Source: a virus. Taken from it: DNA of 64,000 nucleotides. Position numbers and translations under genes: made by a program. Below, in pieces: positions 17,384 through 26,917 of the stretch. The DNA is taken from the IMG/VR virus record IMGVR_UViG_3300044646_000478, positions 25,607 to 89,606 of that record; one strand, written 5' to 3'. Numbering within the stretch: the first letter of the stretch is position 1; every line of letters begins with the position of its first letter. The notes beneath the pieces were generated by a model. The model worked only from the letters and a program-made list of their open reading frames with translations, made no database searches and was not told the origin of the DNA.

Positions 17384-20300
17384 TTAATTCCCATCCTGAG
17401 TCGTGATCGGATCAATTGAATTCTCTCCCTGACCCGGATTATTACCCGGCCTTGTCCCAGTTCTACTTCCGCCAGTTCTGGAAGGCGGTTTTGTTTTTGT
17501 TTTTGGCTTGGCTTTGGGCTTCGTAGTAATCCTAAGTCTTTTAGGTTTATTTTCCGCAACGTCTGGTGGATATACGAGAGTCATCGCCCAATCATTTCCT
17601 TTATTAGTTGTTCCCGGAGCCATTAGTAATGCTTCTGTATAAAAACCATTTTGATAACTAAATGAATGAGTCACTTCTTTAACATAGAAAGTTACTGAAT
17701 TTTTTGAGTAATCCTTAACTGGAGAATTAAGTTCTAGTTCCACAATCATTCCGGGGAAAAGTTCTGGCATGAAGGTCAATTCAACTCTTGTAATAAACTG
17801 TTCCGCCCATTTTTGTATAAAAGTATGATATGCATAGAAAAATTCAAAAACAGGATGACGGATTGTAGGAATTTTTTCTAAGTATGGTCTTGCTCCATAC
17901 CTTTCTAAGAATTTATAAGCAGCACCTTGACCTTCAAGAATTTCTCTAGGTCGTTTTTTGGCAGTCGCAATCTGATCGGCAGTTAATTTACTAGCATCTT
18001 CTAAAGTGTCTAAATCTGTTTTTGTAATATTGTCGTCTTCAAAAGGTCTTAAAAATGAATCAAGAATAAAAGGTCTCTCAATTGTTACAACTCCAGAGCC
18101 GAGCAATTTTTCATACCATTCAACGTTAATTCTTCCAGCGTCGGCTTCATTAAAACCAAACGGGTTTCCTAACACATAAACGTGAGTGACAAGTTGACGG
18201 TCAGAAAGACTAATAGTACAACTTTTAATTTCAGTCGGGCTAACTCGTAGCCACGGATTTCTTCCAGTTAAGTTAAAATAGTCAGGATACCACGCCATGA
18301 AATCTCCACTAGGGAGAGATGCAAAAGTTCTCATTGATGCTTTACAAATTTCTCCAACAGATTCAAAAAGTTTTACATCATTTTCAAGAGCGCGGTCTCC
18401 CGTAAGTAACACAGACTCAAGGAGGCTTCCGGGGAAGTTGAATGCAACATTAAATGCTACAGTTTTTGCTTGAAGGAAGGCATCTGTAGAACCAGTTCCC
18501 CCCTCTCCACTAACGTCTGATCCAAAAGAAGATGGTGGATTTTCCGTATCTCCAATAAGATTATGTCTCCATAGATTGTATCCACCATCATTAATAAAAT
18601 CTTGCGCGGTTCTTTTAAATTGAGGACCGCGATTAGGGCCTTTATTCGCACTTTGATCTGGACGAGTACATTCTGCACATTTTCCATCAGCACCAACCAC
18701 CATAGCAACGTGACCAGCGCCTCCTTCTCCAGTTCTAATAAAAAGATGACCGGGTTTGAATTTTGTTTTATCTTGAATTTGAACAGAATCTGCCTCAAGC
18801 GTTCCTGTCGTATCTGCATATTTATTTTTAGGAATCAATTTTGCGCTCTTCATACATGCAGCAATAAAACTAGAACAATCTAAGTTGCCCTTTTTACGAA
18901 GAACTTCTTCCACATCAGCATAAGGACTTCTATCATCCATGCTATATCCAATATCCCAATTTGCTTCATTGTGATTAACTATTTTTAATGCTGCTTTAAT
19001 AACTTTAGAGGCTGGGCTATCATCCCCAGTATTAATCGTTCCTTCGCCAATCGCTTCAGTTCCTGCGCTAATATTTTCTTGTTTACCTTTTTCTTTATAT
19101 AATTTTTGATAGTCTAACAAGGCTTTAATAAAAATTCCGGCAAGTTTATCTCTATCATATTTTAATTCCCCAGTCGTAGAAGGAAGTTCTACAATTGCGG
19201 CAGCAGAAGAGTTCGTATAATAAAAACCATAATAATTTTGCATTCTATTCCAAGTATTGCCAGATACTGTTGTTAAATCATTTATAAAATTATCTCCTGC
19301 TGTCAAACCTCTTACTTTAGATCCGATAAATGAAATGAGTTGTGCGGAATTTTTATGAAGTCCTTTGTCATCATGAATGGAGTCTCTACCACCTTCTCCA
19401 TCTGAGGGTTTGACAAAACCTGCTCCTCCGATTAAATTGCCATTATTATCTTTATAATAACGGTTCGGTCCCGGTTCTCCGGGTTTTCCCGGAGGGGAAG
19501 CGCTTGTACTAGATTGAGTCCCTTGCACAGATCTTTTTGATGGCCCGGCAATCCCAATAGATGAACCCGGAAAGGCGCTAGGATCATGATGAATTGAAAG
19601 ATATACATCTCCTGCCCATCCCCTTGGGCGAGAAGTTTCTGTTGCGAATTGAATGTCTAATCTTTTTTTATCATCTTCGCTTAAGGCATTGTATGCTCTT
19701 TTCATTGCCTTAATAAAAGCAGCATTTTGCTGAGGTTCGGTATAATCTCCCCCGACTTTTGTTGCTCCGGGTTGCATCTGATATCCCGGCTGCATAGTTG
19801 TGTTTGGGCCGGGAGGACCGGCTCCACCAACACCAGTATGGCCTGCTTCTAAATAGACAGAAAGAATTTTATTAGATCCACCTGTTCTTGAAGAGGGATT
19901 TGTTTCATTCGGATTATTCGGCTCTGTAGCATCTAAACTGGCAGTACCAATATTTTGACCAAGGATCGAATACGGCTTATTTATATCTACCGGAGAGCCA
20001 TCTGTCTCTAATGATTTCCATATATCTGTCAAAACTTTTTTCTGGTGTCCACTGCTAAGATTCCACTTAACTAGGAACCCCTCTACAGTTTGATTATTAT
20101 CTTCACCAATGTAATATTTTTTATTTCTCAAAACGTCTGCTACATAAAAAACTCCAGCGCGAAAAGATGAAAATGTCTGGTAGGTGCCGCTAGGGCCAGA
20201 TACTCTTTTATACCCAAAAGCATTTTTTACATCAGCAGAAGAGTTGGGAGCGGTTCCGTATGAAGTTTCACTCGCCGCTAGTGCGGCTAAAAATCTTGGA

Positions 20301-21187
20301 TCAATGTCATTTTTCTTACCCGCATCTATAAAATCTTCAGCCTTCATCTCAGAGCCAGAGGCTCTTGATTGAATATCTGCTTGAATTTTTCCAGCAATAG
20401 TTGAAGCATTATTTAAACTAGCGCCTGCTCCACCACTTCCACCACCATCCTCTTCTGCTCCACCAGAAGTACCCCCAGAAGTCAAAAATGTTTTAAGCCA
20501 TTCCTGAGCGAGTCCATATCTTTCTTCCCAGTCATTGTTTACTTGAAACAATAGTGCGGCTCTCTTCATCCACGCTTCTGGAATCGGTTCAATCCAAACA
20601 TTGTCTTTATTCCAACCACCCACATCAACGAGAAGGAAATGGAGCATTGCTGCAAATCCAGTATCTTGAGGAAATTCTCCAGTAGTCGGCTGTGGCCCAT
20701 TAGCACTTGGAGTCTGATTAGTTAATGCTGCTGGAGAAAAAAACGAAATTCCTCCTTCTCCCAATTGGGGAACAAATCCATATTTCTGTAATGTTTCATA
20801 GACTTTAGGTAAGCCGGGATCCCAATATGTAAACTCCAACCTCTTAAGAGTGCAACTTGCCTCAATAATGAAAGGTTCTGGCATGGCTTGGAATACTGGA
20901 ACTAAATCTAAGTAGCCAGAAAAAATTAATATCGGTTTTGTTTTTTTAAGGTAAATAACAATACGATCCATTGGCCGCAACAACTGAGAAAGAGTTGTAT
21001 TGTTATCTTTATCTTTTCTACTTTGGACAAGAAAACTTGCAGTAGAAACCGCTTCGGTTCTTCTAGTTATTGTTCCTTCAATAATATCATTTGATATATC
21101 AATAGGTTCAGAATCCTTACCTCCGGGCAGGATATAAACTTGTACTTCTGGAGAATATACAATTCTATTAAAATTGATATTCGACAT
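17384..21187 (-). CDS. Baseplate hub with three inserted muralytic domains
   Basis: 1267 residues. Residues 1-235 and about 900-1225 look like the two parts of a gp27/gpD-like hub (PMDRIVIYLKKTKPILIFSG; LVTHVYVLGNPFGF). Inserted between them are: a glucosaminidase or transglycosylase-like domain near 265-400 (IDPRFLAALAASETSYG); an Amidase_3-like zinc amidase near 440-700 (VYLEAGHTG, LSIHHD, AAIVELPSTTG); and an NlpC/P60 endopeptidase near 720-880 (LDCSSFIAACMKSA, GAGHVAMVVG). Gly/Ser-rich linkers separate them, and the C-terminal 40 residues are Lys/Pro/Thr-rich. Together they could cut glycan strands, amide bonds and peptides during infection. The start is fixed by a TAATG overlap. Confidence 0.86.
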   Translation of the reverse strand: MSNINFNRIVYSPEVQVYILPGGKDSEPIDISNDIIEGTITRRTEAVSTASFLVQSRKDKDNNTTLSQLLRPMDRIVIYLKKTKPILIFSGYLDLVPVFQAMPEPFIIEASCTLKRLEFTYWDPGLPKVYETLQKYGFVPQLGEGGISFFSPAALTNQTPSANGPQPTTGEFPQDTGFAAMLHFLLVDVGGWNKDNVWIEPIPEAWMKRAALLFQVNNDWEERYGLAQEWLKTFLTSGGTSGGAEEDGGGSGGAGASLNNASTIAGKIQADIQSRASGSEMKAEDFIDAGKKNDIDPRFLAALAASETSYGTAPNSSADVKNAFGYKRVSGPSGTYQTFSSFRAGVFYVADVLRNKKYYIGEDNNQTVEGFLVKWNLSSGHQKKVLTDIWKSLETDGSPVDINKPYSILGQNIGTASLDATEPNNPNETNPSSRTGGSNKILSVYLEAGHTGVGGAGPPGPNTTMQPGYQMQPGATKVGGDYTEPQQNAAFIKAMKRAYNALSEDDKKRLDIQFATETSRPRGWAGDVYLSIHHDPSAFPGSSIGIAGPSKRSVQGTQSSTSASPPGKPGEPGPNRYYKDNNGNLIGGAGFVKPSDGEGGRDSIHDDKGLHKNSAQLISFIGSKVRGLTAGDNFINDLTTVSGNTWNRMQNYYGFYYTNSSAAAIVELPSTTGELKYDRDKLAGIFIKALLDYQKLYKEKGKQENISAGTEAIGEGTINTGDDSPASKVIKAALKIVNHNEANWDIGYSMDDRSPYADVEEVLRKKGNLDCSSFIAACMKSAKLIPKNKYADTTGTLEADSVQIQDKTKFKPGHLFIRTGEGGAGHVAMVVGADGKCAECTRPDQSANKGPNRGPQFKRTAQDFINDGGYNLWRHNLIGDTENPPSSFGSDVSGEGGTGSTDAFLQAKTVAFNVAFNFPGSLLESVLLTGDRALENDVKLFESVGEICKASMRTFASLPSGDFMAWYPDYFNLTGRNPWLRVSPTEIKSCTISLSDRQLVTHVYVLGNPFGFNEADAGRINVEWYEKLLGSGVVTIERPFILDSFLRPFEDDNITKTDLDTLEDASKLTADQIATAKKRPREILEGQGAAYKFLERYGARPYLEKIPTIRHPVFEFFYAYHTFIQKWAEQFITRVELTFMPELFPGMIVELELNSPVKDYSKNSVTFYVKEVTHSFSYQNGFYTEALLMAPGTTNKGNDWAMTLVYPPDVAENKPKRLRITTKPKAKPKTKTKPPSRTGGSRTGTRPGNNPGQGENSIDPITTQDGN

Positions 21188-22101
21188 TAAAACAACCTTC
21201 CGATAGAATCTGAAACGTCTTTTTTCAAACCATCAAAACCTTTGTTAACACCTTCTGCTATGGCACCAATAGCAGAAGTAACCGTCCCTAAGCCACGGAC
21301 AGTTGATTGAACATTATTGTATAAACTTCTATTAAATCCATTCACTTCACTTTTAGGATCGCTAGTCAAAATCTTATCTGCCAAGGCTCCGACAATATAA
21401 TCATTTTTAAAATCACTAAATTTTTCTACCCAATATGCATCTGTATCAAAATTATATATAATTGTTCGTGCTGTTGTCCCAAATTTTTGAACATTATCAT
21501 TTAAATCTTTAAAGATAGTAAAATCAAATTCAAATTCAGGAGCAACGGGGACTCCTTTATTATTTGCATCAAAACCACCACGGAAAACCTCAATAACTCC
21601 CAGATAGTCTATTTTTGCTCCGGGAATATACAGCCTAAAAAGATTTTCTGGATTCTGGCTTACTTTAATTTGTCCTTCACGAATAAAATCCGCAAGATCA
21701 TCATATTCATTTTCATCACGACAGCGGCCCTTAATGTTTGCTGGTGTCAACTTAAACGAATGAGTATAGGTTCTGGTATAATATTTTGAGACAGCGGTTG
21801 GCCCTGCAACAGAATAACCATATGTTGCTTCTGTTATCCAAAGATCAAATCTGCTTACTGAAGTTTTACGTTTTTTAACATTTAAACCTTCATTATTATA
21901 ATATCCACGGCTCGCGCTGTCTGTTAAGGTTTTTTTATATTTATCTATATCTTTATAGGCATCTTCAAGAATCTCCAAAGGAATATTAACTCTAGCGAGA
22001 AAAGCATGAATAGTGTTTCCTTTTTGAATTAGGTCTTCATTTTTTGGAGGGGTTTTTATTCTATGTCTTGTTGGGTTGAATGTTTCTCTTTGATAAGCCA
22101 T
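21187..22101 (-). CDS. Baseplate or tail protein, 304 residues
   Basis: The start MAYQRETFNP, four bases beyond the upstream TAA, is preferred over an upstream in-frame ATG inside the previous gene. The protein mixes charged helices (EILEDAYKDIDKYKKTL) with beta-rich sequence (SKYYTRTYTHSFKLTP). No family was recognised. Its place between tape measure and hub suggests a tail-tube initiator or hub-associated role, like the genes that lie there in other myoviruses. Confidence 0.72.
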   Translation of the reverse strand: MAYQRETFNPTRHRIKTPPKNEDLIQKGNTIHAFLARVNIPLEILEDAYKDIDKYKKTLTDSASRGYYNNEGLNVKKRKTSVSRFDLWITEATYGYSVAGPTAVSKYYTRTYTHSFKLTPANIKGRCRDENEYDDLADFIREGQIKVSQNPENLFRLYIPGAKIDYLGVIEVFRGGFDANNKGVPVAPEFEFDFTIFKDLNDNVQKFGTTARTIIYNFDTDAYWVEKFSDFKNDYIVGALADKILTSDPKSEVNGFNRSLYNNVQSTVRGLGTVTSAIGAIAEGVNKGFDGLKKDVSDSIGRLF

Positions 22102-22102
22102 T

Positions 22103-23239
22103 TTATTCCGTTTCGTCGGTGTTTGGTGGTGTTCTATCTCCATTACCCTCAGTTGGCGGAACTCTAGAACCGTTTGGACCAGAATATGGAGTTAGACTTC
22201 CGACTTGATAACTAAAGCCCCTAGTTATGAGAGTTTCTAATTCTTTTTCACTAAAATCTCCACCGATAAAGTCTGAGTATTTAACTGCAATATCTCTGGC
22301 TGCTTGTTTTCTAGTTTCTTGACTAGTATAAACTGGTTCAGACCATTCAATAAATTCAGAAAACCCAACCCCGTCTTTAAACCCACCTAATGCTTTTTTA
22401 GCAATATTAGTCACTTCTTGTTGAAAGGTATTTTGAATATCTTCAATAAAATCACATTTCAATTCCCACTGAGGCATCAGTTCGTCATTTGCAAATCTAA
22501 TTTTTGGGAAATCTAATGGTCGAATATTCCAGTACCAGTTAAGATGAGGGTATTCAAAAACCATATTGTTTTTATCAAAATTACCGGCTTGCGTTATGTA
22601 ATAAAAATAACTTTTGAACCATTCCGCAAATTGGACCATTCCGCTTCTCATTGGTCCATCTACCCAATTTTTATACCCCTGAGTTTCTTTTAAACTATAT
22701 GATATTTCGCTATTTTCAGGACTGTATCCTTCGGGAAAATCTTCATAACGAGAGTTGCCAAATTCATTATTATCACGATTACTTGCCTTATTAAAACCCC
22801 ACATTCCTTCAGATCCAAAAAAGCCACGAATGGTAAGATTTTCAATAGAAACTCCAAGAATTTGAATTACTTGGCCTCCATAAGTGTCTATCACATTAGT
22901 TCTTAAAGTATATTCCCAACTAACGTCATTTGGAGATAGATATAAATTTATTTTTTCAGGAAACGTATATCCCGAAATTGCACCTAGGTTGGGCGCTCTA
23001 AAAGAACAAATATTTTTTAAACTTCTAACTCCACCTCTAAAATAAGAAACTTTACCGCCAACAGAATTGGGTTCTCCTGTTTTTGAATTAACATCATCTT
23101 CGGCTTGAAGTAAGTAATCGTTTGTATTCGACGCTTCTGGAAAAGTGGATCTTAAGCGATCATATTTTTCAATAAATCTTTGTTTCTGTTCGTTGGCATT
23201 ACTTTTCCCAGTATATAGAGGTCTTGGTGCCGCTGCCAT
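22103..23239 (-). CDS. Tail/baseplate protein following the tape measure
   Basis: 378 residues. The body contains INLYLSPNDVSWEYTLRTNV and a following region (IQILGVSIENLTIRGFFGS) that resemble phage tail hub or tail-tube initiator proteins by pattern only. The C-terminus is disordered and Pro/Gly-rich. It starts at a TAATG overlap with the tape measure gene, so production is coupled. No enzymatic motif is visible. Confidence 0.7.
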   Translation of the reverse strand: MAAAPRPLYTGKSNANEQKQRFIEKYDRLRSTFPEASNTNDYLLQAEDDVNSKTGEPNSVGGKVSYFRGGVRSLKNICSFRAPNLGAISGYTFPEKINLYLSPNDVSWEYTLRTNVIDTYGGQVIQILGVSIENLTIRGFFGSEGMWGFNKASNRDNNEFGNSRYEDFPEGYSPENSEISYSLKETQGYKNWVDGPMRSGMVQFAEWFKSYFYYITQAGNFDKNNMVFEYPHLNWYWNIRPLDFPKIRFANDELMPQWELKCDFIEDIQNTFQQEVTNIAKKALGGFKDGVGFSEFIEWSEPVYTSQETRKQAARDIAVKYSDFIGGDFSEKELETLITRGFSYQVGSLTPYSGPNGSRVPPTEGNGDRTPPNTDETE

Positions 23240-25530
23240 TATGGACCTCCCGGATTAGGATTTGCTCTATTTTCCGTTCCCGGAGGATTAACAACAACAA
23301 ACTTACCTTGAGAAGAATTGGCTGCTTTATTAAATACATTAAACCATTTTCTAGCATCATCACTGAGACTAATTTGAACTTCATTTTGTTTAAGAGCCTC
23401 TTTAGACATTGCCTCTTGAACTCTTTCTTGAAATGCTTCTGGACTAGAAATATCACCGCTTGTAATTTCTTTTTGAATTCTTTTCTTTTGAGATTCTTCA
23501 ATAGCCCCACTTTTAACTGCTTTAGTCAAAAGTTCTGTACTTCTCTTCTTCCACTCTTTTTGGAAGTTTGCGCTAGGCTCATCAGAAACCCAATCCCCAA
23601 TTTTAAGACCGTATTCAGTGTTAAGAGTCTGCCATTTCTTTTTGTCTCCACGCCCTGCTTGCATCAGAAGGCTGGCGGCTCTTTCAGCGTCAGTTCCCTC
23701 TGCGGCAGCAATCGCTGCATCTAAATCTTCTTGGCTACCCTTACCTTGTTGTAAGCGCATTCTAGCAGTGTAAATGGCTTCTACTTTTTCTTCAAAATCG
23801 GGGTCTCTTCCTCCAATATCAATTTTGCCAAAATCTATTCCAGTATGGCTTCTAACAGTAGGCACTCCGGGGATACCCGGAGGAAGAAAACTACTGTTTT
23901 CTCCCCATCCGGTAATTCCAACATCGCTGACCTTTCCACCGGAAAGTTTTTGAAGTTCTCCAAAAGCGGCCATACCTTTTTCACCAACCGCCGCTGCTCC
24001 TCTTTTGGAATTTACTGACGCCCTGAAGCCTTCAGCAAATCCACCCAATTCACTACTTATTTTACTTCTTGCAATGACCTTTGGACCCTCTTCATAAATT
24101 TGTTGAATCATGTAAGGATCTTGACCAGTCATCTTAGCGACCATAAACATTGCCATATCTTTGTCACCACCACTTTGAGCAGCAACCCTATCAACAAGCC
24201 CTCTCATTGATTCTATTTGAGCAATAGCCGCTTCATCGGCTCCTTGACCATCTCCCATTCCGGGATAAAAACCCATAGCAAGTTTCATCATATCTTGTGG
24301 GTTTCTGAATTGACCACCAACTCCTCCACCCATAATCCCTGCGGCCAATATTCCCGTCATGCCCTGACCACCAAGAAAAGATTCAACAGCACCACCTTCT
24401 AATCCTGTAAATCCAGAATAGATTGAACCTGCCTGTAGAGCAGATGGGCCTCTTGCTCCCAAAGCATTCATTCGGCTAGCAACTTGAGTAGTTTCTCCTG
24501 TATATTCAGAAATGCTTTTTCCAGCGGCTTTAGCCATAGGACCAAATTGTTTAATCATTTCTGCGGCATCTTTTGCATCCATTCTAAGCCTCTTGACTGA
24601 AAGACTTAACACATCAATTGCTTCACTAACATCAATAGAAGTCGTCATGATAATATCTCTTACAGCGTCTTCTACATTAACTGTTTCTCCAAGATTTCTA
24701 AAGCCAGCCTGAGCAACCCCTTGATTTATTTGCAATGATCTTTCGTATGAAAGCATATCAAAAGGATTTAAAGATCTAGTAAAAGCACGATATTGACTTT
24801 GCCATCCTTGAGATTGCGCTGGACTCATTCCGGCCCCAAAAGCGCCTCCCACAAGATTTGGATTAGTTCCACCTGAAAATAGTAGAGATGGAGCGGCGAA
24901 CATTCCAGAGAAATAAGAACCAAAAGGAGAGCCTGCCATACCAGCAACACCTTCATACCCCGGACCTTGATAACCTGCCATCATTCCTAGTTCTGTTGGG
25001 TTTGTTACTCTTCTATCTACAGAACTTTGAATTGCATACGAAGTCGCGTTATAAAGATTTCTTCCACCAGTTGGAGATAAAATTCCCGCTACTTGTCCTA
25101 AAGCACCCTCACGACCAGTCATTCTTCCAAGATAGTATGGGAGTGCCCTATCTAAAAATGGATGACCTTGTGCAAAAGAGCCCAGTCTTTGATACATTCT
25201 CCCAAGTCCAGAACTGCTTTCTTGAGGTGCTGAAGGCTGTGCGGCTGCTCCTATTTGTCCGGGCTGTGGAGTTTGTGCATTAAAATTAGAGGCTGGTCCT
25301 CCTCCACCACCACCAATACCTCCACTCAAGTTTTGAATTGCTTGAGTTAAATTTTGTATCTTTTCAGTATTTTCAACTAAGGCTGCTTTATGCTGCTCTA
25401 AAATAGATGTAAAGTTTGTTTGACCAATAGAATTTTCATCTTTAGAATCTCTAAATACTTTAGTAAAAGTATCTCTAAGAGTTGATTCCATATCTTGCCA
25501 ATTAACTACTCTTACATCTTGTGAAGCCAT
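23239..25530 (-). CDS. Tape measure protein
   Basis: 763 residues, alpha-helical with a Gly-rich segment near residue 75 and long stretches rich in Gly, Ala and Met (residues 130-470). It lies directly after the frameshifted tail chaperones, the conserved tape-measure position. Short for a myovirus tape measure, which would imply a tail of modest length on the usual rule of length per residue (inference). An IQNLTQAIQNL coiled-coil start is present near residue 58. No peptidase motif was noted. Confidence 0.82.
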   Translation of the reverse strand: MASQDVRVVNWQDMESTLRDTFTKVFRDSKDENSIGQTNFTSILEQHKAALVENTEKIQNLTQAIQNLSGGIGGGGGGPASNFNAQTPQPGQIGAAAQPSAPQESSSGLGRMYQRLGSFAQGHPFLDRALPYYLGRMTGREGALGQVAGILSPTGGRNLYNATSYAIQSSVDRRVTNPTELGMMAGYQGPGYEGVAGMAGSPFGSYFSGMFAAPSLLFSGGTNPNLVGGAFGAGMSPAQSQGWQSQYRAFTRSLNPFDMLSYERSLQINQGVAQAGFRNLGETVNVEDAVRDIIMTTSIDVSEAIDVLSLSVKRLRMDAKDAAEMIKQFGPMAKAAGKSISEYTGETTQVASRMNALGARGPSALQAGSIYSGFTGLEGGAVESFLGGQGMTGILAAGIMGGGVGGQFRNPQDMMKLAMGFYPGMGDGQGADEAAIAQIESMRGLVDRVAAQSGGDKDMAMFMVAKMTGQDPYMIQQIYEEGPKVIARSKISSELGGFAEGFRASVNSKRGAAAVGEKGMAAFGELQKLSGGKVSDVGITGWGENSSFLPPGIPGVPTVRSHTGIDFGKIDIGGRDPDFEEKVEAIYTARMRLQQGKGSQEDLDAAIAAAEGTDAERAASLLMQAGRGDKKKWQTLNTEYGLKIGDWVSDEPSANFQKEWKKRSTELLTKAVKSGAIEESQKKRIQKEITSGDISSPEAFQERVQEAMSKEALKQNEVQISLSDDARKWFNVFNKAANSSQGKFVVVNPPGTENRANPNPGGP

Positions 25531-25531
25531 T

Positions 25532-26277
25532 TTAGTTTTCCAATTCTTGAGTAGACATTATATGCAAGCCATTGAGAAAATCAGTAATTGACTGAAATTC
25601 TTCAGGGGAGGTCGGGACTACTTGTTCGTAGCCATCAAGAGAATCATCTTTATTTAGATCATAAATTTCTTGATATAAAGAGGGGAACGCTTGAACCATT
25701 GACTGCTTGAATTGCTCATTCTTGTTTTCATATTCATCTTCAGTTTCCCAAATAAGAAGAGCGGAGTTCATTTGATATATGAGTTGGTTTAAGTGTTTTG
25801 AATTTCTGATAAGTCCTGCTCTATCAAGGGATCTGAGGAAGAATTTGAATTCCTCAGATCCGTTACTGATAAATTTTGACTTTCCTCTATCGTCAAGTAG
25901 ACTTCATTTAATAGATCTAGATATTGTGCGTTAATTATTTCAATTACTGGCCAGTGCCAGTTCTTTCTAATATAATTAAACCTATCTCTAATTGATTGAA
26001 GAACAGCATCATCGTCAAATCTTGGCATAAAAGGTTTTTCATTAATAGATACAATTGAAGCGGCTGCAATGGCTACGGCAACCGCTTTCTCTTCTGTAAT
26101 GGTATCTTTATACTCTTTTACCAATTGACCAACTGCCAACTCTTCATCAATTCTTAGAGTTCTTATTTCAAACTGATGCCCTGACCATGAAAAAACTTTA
26201 TTTAAATAACCAATATGAACAATTTGAACAAATCTATCCAAACTATCCTTTGACAAAAAATCCTGACTTGATTCCAA
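25532..26277 (-). CDS. Tail assembly chaperone, frameshift fusion (gpG-T type)
   Basis: Long product made by a -1 shift at 25870-25876. The zero-frame part supplies 136 residues and the -1 frame 112 more, giving 248. No stop occurs in the -1 frame between the slip site and the ORF whose first ATG is at 25771. The -1 translation over that gap (EEFKFFLRSLDRAG) is protein-like. In tailed phages the short and extended chaperones bind the tape measure and guide tube polymerisation. The ATG at 25771 has no convincing ribosome-binding site, which supports the fusion as the main route to this part. Confidence 0.86.
25789..26277 (-). CDS. Tail assembly chaperone, short form (gpG type)
   Basis: Zero-frame product of 162 residues, ending IEQDLSEIQNT. 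It is mixed in composition and mainly helical (IDEELAVGQLVKEYKDTITEE). It lies between tube and tape measure, the fixed place of tail chaperones. Most ribosomes would finish here, and a minority shift into the longer form. Confidence 0.85.
   Translation of the reverse strand: MESSQDFLSKDSLDRFVQIVHIGYLNKVFSWSGHQFEIRTLRIDEELAVGQLVKEYKDTITEEKAVAVAIAAASIVSINEKPFMPRFDDDAVLQSIRDRFNYIRKNWHWPVIEIINAQYLDLLNEVYLTIEESQNLSVTDLRNSNSSSDPLIEQDLSEIQNT
25829..25876 (-). promoter_or_regulatory. Programmed -1 ribosomal frameshift signal
   Basis: On the minus strand the zero frame reads CAA AAT TTA, which contains the heptamer A AAT TTA (25870-25876), a canonical X-XXY-YYZ slip site. Eight bases later comes a perfect 12-pair stem, GGATCTGAGGAA with TTCCTCAGATCC (25850-25861 with 25829-25840), around a nine-base loop. 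Slip site, spacer and stem all match the standard architecture. Confidence 0.93.
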
Positions 26278-26295
26278 TTTATTCTCCTATATTAA

Positions 26296-26901
26296 TTATA
26301 GACCCCACGGAGCATCCTTAATTGATCCTGCGCTATCAAACCTATCTGGATCATCTGCCGAAGTCACTGGCGCAGAACCTGAATCAACAAGTTTTGTATA
26401 CCAAACTGTGACTTGTAGGGGGTTAATTGTTGAATCAACGCGAGTAGTTTCATCTTCTCTCACATCAACAATTCTTGCTCCTAAAAATTCTTTTGTTCTA
26501 TATCCACTTGTGGGATTTGGATCACGAATAACTCTTACGAGTTTCATCTTACTTCCATCATCTCCAGTCGCGGTTGGATTAGTCATCATCCAGTTAAATA
26601 AATCTGCAAGGTCATTGATTGTAGTTGACCCAAACTTTAGACTCAACTGTTGATAAATTGACTTATCAAAACTTTCCATGATTGTAAGTGTAATTTCTCC
26701 GTGGGAAATCGCTCTTGGAACAATAATTTCAGTTGGTCTTAAATAATTTAAAGGATGTACTTCAACAGCAGGCGCAATTGGCTGTGGTGATCTGTGAGAA
26801 ACTTCTTGACACAAAATGAATGTACTTTGTTCACTAGCATCTCCAATAAATGCCCAAGCCGTAAACGCGGAACCTGTCTGTCTTACTCTGTTAATAGCCA
26901 T
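26296..26901 (-). CDS. Tail tube protein
   Basis: 201 residues. It lies directly after the sheath gene and before the chaperones, the standard tube position. The sequence is beta-rich with an amphipathic middle (GEITLTIMESFDKSIYQQL), as in Hcp/gp19-like tube proteins. TGYRTKEFLGARIVDVRED resembles the part of phage tube proteins that packs the ring interface. Length is typical. Confidence 0.84.
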   Translation of the reverse strand: MAINRVRQTGSAFTAWAFIGDASEQSTFILCQEVSHRSPQPIAPAVEVHPLNYLRPTEIIVPRAISHGEITLTIMESFDKSIYQQLSLKFGSTTINDLADLFNWMMTNPTATGDDGSKMKLVRVIRDPNPTSGYRTKEFLGARIVDVREDETTRVDSTINPLQVTVWYTKLVDSGSAPVTSADDPDRFDSAGSIKDAPWGL

Positions 26902-26917
26902 TTTATATTCTTACTCC

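Noticed and set aside
24888-25283. Plus-strand 131-residue frame inside the tape measure gene
   Set aside because: Antisense to a well-supported gene in conserved order, with no signals of its own.
25532-25771. The 79-residue ORF as an independent gene
   Set aside because: Coding pattern continues upstream of its ATG in the same frame up to the slip site, so it is the tail of a frameshift product.
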